A DNA stretch of 64,000 nucleotides from Mytilus edulis (lineage: Eukaryota; Mollusca; Bivalvia; Mytilida; Mytilidae): positions 35,384,293 through 35,448,292 of the forward strand of contig NC_092349.1 of NCBI RefSeq assembly GCF_963676685.1. Direction: 5' to 3'. Of the stretch, positions 55,236 to 64,000 are shown in pieces (position 1 is the first letter of the stretch; each line of letters opens with the position of its first letter). The position numbers were made by a program, and so were the translations under genes. Under the pieces are notes generated by a model. The model ran no database searches. It was not told where the DNA came from and was given only the letters and a program-made list of their open reading frames with translations.

Positions 55236-56006
55236 CAAACATATATAGTACGCAGAAATATTCTAGTCAATTCTTATTCATGTTTAGTTCTTCTCCTATA
55301 ACTGTCACCCTGTTAACAGGACATGTACTTTTTCTCACTAAACTTAGGTGTGTATTATGATTTTCGAACACTTTTTGTGCACGATATTTTGATCTCTAGA
55401 CGTATCATTTTGATTTTTTTTCTGGGTGTGAGTGATGGTAATTATTAGTAAATCACATACTCCCGTAGCCGTAAGTCTCTATTATCTTAATGTTTCTCTC
55501 TTCAAGTTGTACCGGAGAGCCGTGAGTGTATTCGACAAAGATGCAATAGGTGGTCAACAGTAATTAAAAATGTTTCGAATGATAAATAATATTTCTATTG
55601 TAGTCATTTGTACTTCTCTGAAAAGTTTCTTTATATTGATTTCCAAACTTTGATAACATTTTTTCGATGTCATGTCGTTTTATGAAGTCACTGAAACGTG
55701 ATTTCTACTTCAGGACATGTAACATGTGTTCTTATATTTCTTGTTTAACGATAACAATTTTCTTAATGTAAGAGGTAGTTAAGGGTTACATTTTTTTTTC
55801 AAATTTACCTGCAGTATTGGTGCGATTTATCCTGGTGCATAGGTGCACACAATTCAAGCAAGAACTCTTTAAACATTAAAATCGTTCTTAAAATTTGAGA
55901 ACAGAATTTGTGTTCTTGTGCACCTTTCCTTCATCGATCTTTTTACAACATTAACTTCCTTGTCTTTCACAGTGTTGACACGTGTTTTTGTTTAAAAAAA
56001 GGGTAG

Positions 56007-56012
56007 TATAAA
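56007..56012 (+). promoter_or_regulatory. TATA box of pseudoprotease gene 2
   Basis: TATAAA, 105 nt before the donor CTG/GTAAGA at 56112 that ends the non-coding first exon. The upstream flank is shared with gene 1, including CATGTAACAT.TGTTCTT at about 55716 and 41800. Confidence 0.6.
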
Positions 56013-58265
56013 CAGTTTATAAGACATATCAGGAATACAGAAATCAAAGTGAACGTGTAGTTGAAATACAGGCAAAATACGCATACAGGAAAATTGTCTT
56101 TGCTTTATCTGGTAAGAAGTATTTTATTCTATTTAAATAAAATGTGAAATTTAATATTCAATTTGCAATTTTACGAACCTGCTAAATATATATTTTGTTT
56201 AACTTTTTATTATAATACATGAATATTTAATTTTTAAAGAGTTTGTAAATGACTGAGTTAGTAATATATTAGAGCTTTCTTACAAATTGAAGAAAGGTAC
56301 GTACGCCTGAAGAATCATACGTAAGACTCGTTTTAGGGATCCTTTATTTTGACATATTTAAATAATTGTCATGGAACCTCGAACCTTTAACCTACATGCA
56401 ACGACACTTATTAAATTATTTTTTTTGTTTGATGTATAGGATTTCGGGACGTTCGATATATTAAATTATAATACCACCAGGTGGAAATAGATAACTCTAC
56501 AAGATATCTTAAATATAGGGTAGTCAGAAGAAAAAAAATGTCCCTAAAAATTGAAAAAAAAGTGCTCCAACCCCCCTCCCCACTCTTCAAAATTAATGTT
56601 GCATTTAACCTAAGAAAATATCAAAGCAAATTCATTGTCTTCTTCCCTTTAAACAGAAAAAAAATAAAAATAAAAAAAAAAAAATAAAAAATACTTTCTT
56701 GATTCAATATTTGCAAATGTCAAAATAATAGAATGACGAAAAAAAGATGATCTTAATTTTATGCCATATGCTGCTATATGATACACCGGAGTTAGGTTCT
56801 CCAAGGAACCGTTTTTTAGCGTAAAATTGCGTTTTGCTTACAGTACTGAACATTCATGAAATATATGCCACTGGACGTTGAGTGACACCTTCGCGTCTAT
56901 CTTTCAAGCATGTGTACTGTTAAATCGTCATTTAAAAAAATCCACAATATATATGATGCAAATTTTGTAGATTTATTTTCTTAATATACATTTAGGTGTT
57001 TAAATGTGTAATGTATGTAAATGAAGCAAACAATCTACATGTATATAATTAGCTGACCTATAAATAAAGCTCAAGTGCAGATGTAGGAGGGATTCGCACA
57101 AAATTACCTCTACTCAACAGACACATTCCTAGCCTCCAATTCTAAATCTTTGTCTAAATTTATTATATACAATTAAGTCAGAGAGAGAGAGAACCGGTTT
57201 AATTTTCCAAACACCAAAGTTTTTCGGTTTTTGCCTTGAGTGTAAGTGAACAATTCACTTCCGGAGAGTGTTATACTTTTTTCCTTTAAAAATATTCTGA
57301 TTCCCTATTTGACAAAAAAAAATATTGTGGTCATGCAGATTGCAAACAAAAATTCTGAATCCAGATTTTCTCTTTACCCTAAAGTGTTAAAATGTTGAAG
57401 AAAACAAAATTGATTAATAGCGTCAAAAAAACAAAGAAAAGATCAAAAACATAACCCCGTCTCTTTGAAGTTCAATGGTTGCTCCAATAACTTGTTTGTT
57501 TTTATTCTTTTTTCCCACCCATTTTATACTTGTTTAACAGTGTGAACTTTGTAACGTTCATATTAAACTAAATTTGCAATTAAAGTTATAGTTTCACATT
57601 TGTTACATTACCTTTTCTAACAATTAACATAAAATTAATAGAAAAAAGGTTGATCACGAAATCTGTTTTTTTTCTAGATTATTTGATTATGGACTTTCCG
57701 AATTAATTTTCCTTTAAGTTCAGATTTTTGTGATTTTACTCTTCACATTACTTTTTCAAAATAATGTAGCATCATTGTTTTGAAAATCTCGATATTCCAC
57801 GTTGACAATTTGCTGATAGTGCAATATAAAAAAAAATGTGAATATTGTCTTAAATATAGACTAACGTACGTACGTCAATAACAATGAATAATGCATTTTA
57901 AAATTTTAAACGTGAAACTCGTGCTTAAACTATTCCCGCGGAAATGAGTGTACTCGTGGTTTACGTAAGTAACGTATCGGACGTAAGTGTATTTGACACT
58001 AGCATTCTTTGTTTTCTTATATTAAAGGCTTGTATTATTTGCGATATGCTTATTCACGAAAGATAAATTTGATCTAGAAAAGAACGCTGTTTTACCGGAT
58101 AAAACAAAGACTTTAAATTGTAACTGTGGAAATGTTATACGTGCTCCCCTTCCGTTCGTTCGTATCTTTCGTCAATTTGTAAGAAAGCTCTATTATGTAG
58201 TAAATATATGCTTCTCTTGAACATCTATATATGTATACCTGGGAATCGTTCAGTGTTAAAATTTG

Positions 58266-58490
58266 CATGGTCGGGCTGTTGTCGCTTTGACACATTCCTC
58301 ATTTCCTTTCTCAATTTTAACAATAAATGCACTGTATAATAAAATTGAGAATGGAAATGGAAAATGTGTCAAAGAGACAACAACCCGACCATATAACAGG
58401 TAACAGCAGAAGGTCACCTATAAGTCTTCAATGCAGCGAGAAATTCCCGCACCCAGAGGCGTCCTTCGGCTAGCCCCTAAAATAATATAT
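58266..58490. repeat. Foldback plus dispersed repeat in intron 1 of gene 2
   Basis: Inverted arms: GCATGGTCGGGCTGTTGTCG (left) and its complement CAACAACCCGACCATATAAC (right), around AATTTTAA...AAAATTGAGAATGG. The right arm continues as a mussel repeat ending TCTTCAATGCAGCGAGAAAT then TCCCGCACCC. A fragment of it is at 32200-32260. Confidence 0.75.
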
Positions 58491-58577
58491 ATGCATTTGT
58501 TCAGTGATAAATATGAATTACACAAGAAAACTAATTATGTATCGATAATTTTTTAGGTATTCCAAATAGATTTCAAA

Positions 58578-61500
58578 ATGAGAAGTCTCCAGATAGCAAT
58601 CTTCCTTACAGGTAATGATTTTGATTTGTTAAGAATATTCGCTCTTCTTGTTTTTGATTTTATTGCCAGATATCTGAATCCTTTGGTTTTATCCATGTAG
58701 TTACATTAAAAACGTCTACTTCTTTTTCCCATAATTGGATAACATGTACTAGTAGTTTGAAATGTAATCTTTAAAATATTTATAAAATCCTTTATATTTT
58801 TTCGTCGTTTTTGAATGAAAAAAACCTGTTCATTTTAAGTATGTAAATTCTAGAAAGAAGTTTTGAAAAAATAATAAATTAATTTGCTATTTGTTCTTCA
58901 TTTCATGCTCTGCTAGCGTTATTTTATTGTATCACAACCTTGTGAGAATAATTCAGAAAATAAATGCTGTCAGTATGTTTCATTGTGCAGCCCCCACTAT
59001 AAAATGCGAATTTAACTGCTCGCTTTCCTTTTAAAAATAACCATATTGTAAATAAGAAGCTATAAACCCTGACCGTTTATAATTTTTTTTTTTTTTTTAT
59101 AATAAAACGTTTTTCTTTTCAGTTATATTGCCCGACATGGTAAATATAGTGTTGTCTTTCTATGATATAGTTACTTGAGCATGTTTAAAGATAACATACA
59201 TTCGTAAAAAAGGGGAGTTTACAGTCATAGGCTTTGCTTCTGAATATTTGCCTATTTTGGCCAAACAATCCTAAATTCTTACCTACATCGACTCAGTCAC
59301 ACAGTGTCATGAGTCGTGTTTAAATGACAATGTTATAAATAAAGTATCCCACAATAAGTTGTTTTTACGGTGAATGTACGGGCTGAAATAACTTCGGGAG
59401 TATAATTAATAGGCAACCGAATTTTTAGCACGCAGGCGTATTGTTTCATTTGAAGAGCAAAACAAGGACGGAATACAACAGAACGGAACACTAGAAAAAA
59501 CAAAACCCGAACGAAAACAAAACAAAGTTCGGACAACTAATAATTTGTTTTATTCGAGCGCACCGATGAGTCTTTTATAGACGAAATGCGTGTTTGACGC
59601 AAATATAAAATTTCAATCCTGGTATCTATGATGAGTTTATTAGCAACATGAACATAACTTTTAATTGACAGTGACAGGAGTGCGCCCATCGTGTTTGTTA
59701 TGATAAGTGAAAAAGAAAAACAGTGACATACTTTGTTACATTTTATCGATGATGTTAATATTTTTCTACCATCAACTATAAAATAATTAAGTTCTAGGTG
59801 TCATTCAAAAAATGAAGGTAATTTATTTTGAATACTATTTTTAACAATACAGCATTTTTCCTTATTTTAAAAGATAGTCGTCGGTATAGTTGGTGGAAAA
59901 GATGCAAAGATAGAAGATTTTCCCTACGTTGCACAAATTCAACAACGCGAGAAACAAAAGGATCCATGGACAAATTTTTGTACAGCAGTAATACTGTCTG
60001 AAGATTGGATAATAACTTCTGCACTTTGTCTACAAGCACCGTATGTAATGCCATATTGATACCTTATTTTAAGTAAAATAATACGTTCAGAAATAACATG
60101 TACTTTGTTAACTTATATCAGCCTGATCACATACATTGTAAAAAGGCAAAATAATTTGCATCAACTCCAATTGTTTCATGTGCAAAAACTGTCAAATCTA
60201 CATCAGTTTTTTTTTCTCATAAAAGACTTCGATGAGCAATGCCTTGGGAGAAAAAAGGCATTAAGATATAATTGAGAATATGTAACAGAAAGTAAATAAG
60301 CATTACAAAAGGTATACATTTGCAACTCACAGTAAGCAGGAGTGCATAGATATTAAGCAAGATATAGATTAAAAATGTTGTAATTTATACAATTTATCAA
60401 ATGAAACATGTGTTCATCAAATCTGCCAATAAACGTGAACTAGTTAATCTTCTGATATAAAGCCCAATTGAGTAATATTGCATTTGACATGTCTATTTCA
60501 ATTTTATAAATAAATCAATGTTATTGTGTTTTCAGAATGATTAACAGGCGGGTTCTGGCTGGTTTTGTGGATATATCAGACCCAAACAAACAAATAAGAA
60601 CAATCAAACACGTGAAGAGGGTAAGAATTTAAAATTTAACTCCGAACATATATGCAGGATACGCCTTCCCTTCCGGAGCACAAGATAAAACCTCAAGTTT
60701 TTGGTGGTGTTCGTGTTGCTCATTCTTTAGTTTTTTATGTTGTATGTTGTGTATTGTTGTTTGTCTCTTAATCTGTTTCTTTTGTTTTTGCTATTGCGTT
60801 GTCAATTTGTTTCCGACTTATAAGTTTAAAAGTTTCTTTTGGCCTCTTTCGTCTCTCTTTTATGCAAACGTTGGCTCTTTCGAATAGAAAAATATACGTC
60901 ATATACACATTTTTATCCTTCTAGCATCCACATTTTGATAGAAAATTCAAGATCGACAAAGATGATGCCGTATTTGAGAATGATATTGCTGTTCTTGAAC
61001 TAGATACTCCATTCACGTTTGGACCCACTTGTAATAAACTACCTTACTCAACAAGTAAAGATGTTGTTGATAAAAACAGATGTAGAATATCCGGATGGGG
61101 CGGGATTGACATTAATCGTGAGTTACTTTGAATCGTTCGATAAAATATTATTATATACTTATATATAGGAAACACTACATTACAATGTCGTCCAGTTTCT
61201 GATATTTTCACCATAGTTTAAATGTATATAACAACTTACACAATTTTAGTATACACACCTCCATCATAAACAGATAAATCTAAAAGTGTGTGTATTCACA
61301 GAACATTGATTATACTATAAGGTAGAGTTAACTCGAAATCCTGTGTTAAAACAAGAATATGGTCAACAAGTCACCATTATTCGCTTGCACTATCAAACTT
61401 TCATTTTTAACAAATACGTGAACTATTACCTAAACCCTGTGTTGATATATATATAAATTTGATTCTTGTCTATTCGTTTTTGATGCGTTTTGTTATTTGA

Positions 61501-62791
61501 TTTTGCCAGTTGATTATGGACTTTCGGAATAGATTTTCCTCTAAGTTCAGTATTTTTGTGATTTTACTTTTTTCTTAAACTATTTTAACTTTCAATTATC
61601 ATATTCATGTTCTGTTTACCAATGAACCCGGTTTATAACTCTTATATTCATGTATATAACAGTTCACTCCAAGGTATGCATATTTGATAAAAAAAACAAA
61701 AACAAAAAAAAAAAAAAAAAACAAACATAAAACAAAACTATAGCTGACCAAAACTAAAAATTTAATCTGACATGTATGGATGGATGGACACATAATGCCA
61801 CCTCGCTGTCATGTACAAATATTAGGATTACAATGATGGGTTGATAATATTTTGTAACGTTCGTTTAAATGCTGTTTTAAAGTGATCTATGTTGTGTGTT
61901 ATGTGTTGTGAACTGTTATTTGTATTTTCGTTTTTTCTTGCCACGGTAATCATGGTAATAACACTTGATTATACGATAAAATGTATTCCACAGAAACGGA
62001 CGCAGAGATTCTGCAGTATACAGACATATCCGTTTTAACGCTTGATGAATGTGATCAACTAACAGAGGCCCCTTTGGTCAATTCTCAAATATGCGCTATT
62101 GACAAAAATCTGGAAAAACAAGCTTGTTATGTGAGTAAATAGACATACAGAGATATTATTTTAATCTATACCATGTAAAGTATTAAGCATAATTATGCGA
62201 CAGCGAAATGACTTCTATTGCATGCATACATATAACTCAAGACTTATAAAAAGTTTTTATGAAATAAACTGTACATGTGCTTTTTATTAGGTTTTTGATG
62301 GTAATGTTAATGTTTAAAACTACTTAAAAGGATAAGTTGTTAATGGGAATCCATGATAAAAAGTACGATTAGTTTGCAAGTCTAATGGTTCAGTTTATTA
62401 TGTTTTGTTCATTGGAAGAATTACGTATCTGTTAAATTGATATTTGAAGATTTGAAGAGTGACCAATACGGTCCAAAGTGAGCAAGAAAAACATTTTAGA
62501 ACGACTGCAATTGATATGGATTACTCTTATAATTTATTCAGACACTCTTCGAATAATTAGATAAAGTATTCTTTATTTGTATTCAAATTGTATTTTGATA
62601 CATTATACACTATTTTTCAGGGTGACGGTGGTGGACCTTTGACCTGTCTTGCAGGGAAAACTCGTGTTCTATGTGGTCTTTTCTCGTGGTTATATACATT
62701 TTGCGATGGAGACAATCCGTTCGCTTATACAAATGTTACTCATTACGCTTCCTGGATTAAGCGGGAAACTGGAATAGAAGGATTCCCGTGA
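58578..62791 (+). CDS. Secreted chymotrypsin-fold pseudoprotease 2 (S1 family, catalytically dead)
   Basis: Seven coding exons with the same phases as gene 1: 58578-58611, 59123-59139 (17-nt microexon), 59874-60040, 60536-60620, 60925-61117, 61994-62130, 62621-62791; 267 residues. Signal peptide MRSLQIAIFLTVILPDM, then IVVGIVGGKD with Gly before IVGG, so no tryptic activation site. Triad: His57 position is Leu68 (ALC), Asp102 kept as Asp121 (ENDIA), Ser195 replaced by Gly214 (GDGGGP). The conserved cysteine pairs are kept. Two extra cysteines (GPTCNK and RVLCGL) are absent from gene 1. Exon 3 is 35/56 identical to gene 1 by hand count. Exon 6 is 2 codons shorter. AATAAA lies at 62832-62837. 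Probably a non-catalytic secreted binding protein; partner unknown. Confidence 0.85.
59556..59603 (+). ncRNA. Hammerhead ribozyme motif, degenerate, intronic
   Basis: GAGCGCA, CCGATGA (U4 changed to C), GTCT-TTTAT-AGAC, GAAA, then a changed stem III and TTGACGC. In intron 2 of pseudoprotease gene 2, sense strand. Likely inactive. Confidence 0.6.
60655..60875 (+). repeat. Penelope-type 3' end fragment in intron 4 of gene 2
   Basis: CCTTCCGGAGCACAAGATAA, AAGTTTTTGGTGGTGTTCGT, GCGTTGTCAATTTGTTTCCG and CTTTCGTCTCTCTTTTATG match the 3' block of the retroelement. Confidence 0.75.
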
Positions 62792-62839
62792 CGTTTACAG
62801 ACGGACCAAAGCTGATAAGAAAATTCACTGAAATAAAAC

Positions 62840-63435
62840 ATAAAAATCGCAACGTTTTGTTTTGTGTTTCATATGAAGTTAATAATATATGCACTGGTAT
62901 ATACTAAGTACAATATCTTTTGAATACTAGAGTAATTCTGCCCCTATCAAATTTGGACATCTACATACATCTTATGGCGATAAAATGATGTATGAACCAT
63001 TTCTTTTTAATTTTTGATATATGCATCAAAAGTGCAAGACATTTTTTTCTAAACTCAACAATAAAAAATGAATTACATAAATGATGTAAAACTCATCGAT
63101 ATAGCTCGTTGATCTTCTGTACAATTTGAGTTTTTCTGTTCAGAATTTGATGAACTTTTTTTTCAGGAACATTTCAGATTGTTTATTCCCTCATTGTTTC
63201 AAGCAGTTTCATAGCAAATGCAAAAGTCTTTAAAGAGTTATATATGTCAAACCACATCATCTATCAATAGCCTTTCCAATTTTACACTGGAAATTTTTCA
63301 AAATTACTCCCTATATAACATGTTTGAGTGAATTGTAAATTAAATTATAAAAGGAACCTGAACATGCTAATTGTCAAACAAAACAACATATCGCGTACAA
63401 TAAACATATGCGACCATTTGATGATACAAGGCTTA
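62840..63435. other. Spacer after pseudoprotease gene 2
   Basis: AT-rich, with no exon-like frame and no repeat family recognised. Confidence 0.4.
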
Positions 63436-63439
63436 AAAT

Positions 63440-63610
63440 GTAATATAACAGTTTTTGGTGGGGTTTGTGTTGCTAAGTCTTTGGTTTTTTATGTTGTGTC
63501 TTCTGTACTATTATTTGTATGGTTGTCTTTTTATTTTTAGCCATGGCGTTGTCAGTTTATTTTCAATATATGAGTTTGACTGTCCCTCTGGTATCTTTCG
63601 TCCCTCTTTT
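63440..63610 (+). repeat. Penelope-type 3' end fragment
   Basis: Contains GTTTTTGGTGGGGTTTGTGT, CCATGGCGTTGTCAGTTTAT and CCCTCTGGTATCTTTCGTCC. The two open frames here are its shadows. Confidence 0.75.
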
Positions 63611-63779
63611 ATATAAAAAATACTCACCAGTTAAGCTAGAATCAAAAGCATTTTTAAAAAGGCCAAATGAAAAATTAAGTTACAGAGCATTCAGGGCAAG
63701 GCTATCCTAAGCATAGTAGCCAGTACTTTTGCGTTGATCTAAAATAACAATTATATGGGAATTTTAAATTAACATTACT

Positions 63780-64000
63780 TCTAACTTTTCCACAATCTGA
63801 TTAATTATGTAGCGTTGTTTTTTTTAACATATACATGTTTTCGATAAAGTCATTGAGGTGTATTTTCGATTTCTGTCAACAATCACAGCATGAGAAATAT
63901 GGATTTGTGTAACACTTGTTTCTATATTGAATTTTAAATGTAAATGTTGAAATATCCGCTGTTAAAGAGGTAAACCAGGGTTATGCAACATTCAATACTG
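63780..64000 (+). other. Possible upstream region of a third pseudoprotease copy
   Basis: Weak similarity to the distal promoter of gene 2 (55650-55800) and gene 1 (41740-41885): AAGTCATTGAGGTG / AAGTCACTGAAACGTG, GTGTAACACTTGTTTCTATA / ATGTAACATGTGTTCTTATA, and a later AGGTAAACCAGGGTTA / AGGTAGTTAAGGGTTA. The window ends before any exon. Confidence 0.3.

Noticed and set aside
54953..55360. 135-codon plus-strand open frame with hydrophobic segments
   Set aside because: It translates the 3' untranslated block of a retroelement. The same sequence recurs at 54690, 60655 and 63440.
43959..62791. Calling the two chymotrypsin-fold genes active trypsin-like proteases
   Set aside because: Both lack His57 and Ser195, and neither has a basic activation site.

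Overview
The window looks like nuclear DNA of a marine bivalve, most likely a Mytilus-type mussel. Reasons: AT-rich sequence with interrupted, GT-AG spliced genes; very dense short dispersed repeats that I recognise from mussel genomes; and proteins with mollusc-style architecture. There are no bacterial operons. Most of the 64 kb is repeats. I can support four protein-coding genes and several broken retroelement coding regions.

Layout. 1-10 kb: satellites, minisatellites and two copies of a long dispersed repeat (about 276-2125 and 7672-9010), plus a tRNA-like sequence at 4341-4413 and a broken non-LTR retrotransposon tail at 9885-10100. 10.5-12.6 kb: a minus-strand C2H2 zinc-finger gene with 12 intact fingers, followed by frameshifted remains of at least two more. 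12.8-28.5 kb: nested non-autonomous DNA transposons with visible terminal inverted repeats and target-site duplications, a second retrotransposon tail, minisatellites and long inverted repeats. 29.8-31 kb: a decayed Penelope-type reverse transcriptase on the minus strand. 34.0-36.6 kb: a three-exon plus-strand gene for a secreted-then-anchored protein with a farnesoic-acid O-methyltransferase-type ectodomain. 39.3-40.05 kb: a roughly 350-bp tandem array with hammerhead-like motifs. 42.1-62.8 kb: two tandem plus-strand chymotrypsin-fold genes of identical exon structure, separated by about 6 kb of retroelement debris. The right edge may hold the promoter region of a third copy.

The most interesting content is in two parts. 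First, both chymotrypsin-fold proteins keep the fold cysteines and the catalytic Asp but have lost His57 and Ser195, each with different replacements. They also lack a usable activation site, so they read as secreted pseudoproteases, not enzymes. Second, a short repeat found throughout the right half matches a type I hammerhead ribozyme core. One copy with all core nucleotides intact lies sense-strand in the last intron of the first pseudoprotease gene, 50 nt before the terminal exon. Related motifs sit in roughly 350-bp tandem units resembling retrozymes, and Penelope-type remnants, an element class known to carry hammerheads, are nearby.

All exon models were built by hand from splice sites, frame continuity and paralogue comparison. 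No database search, folding program or transcript data was available.
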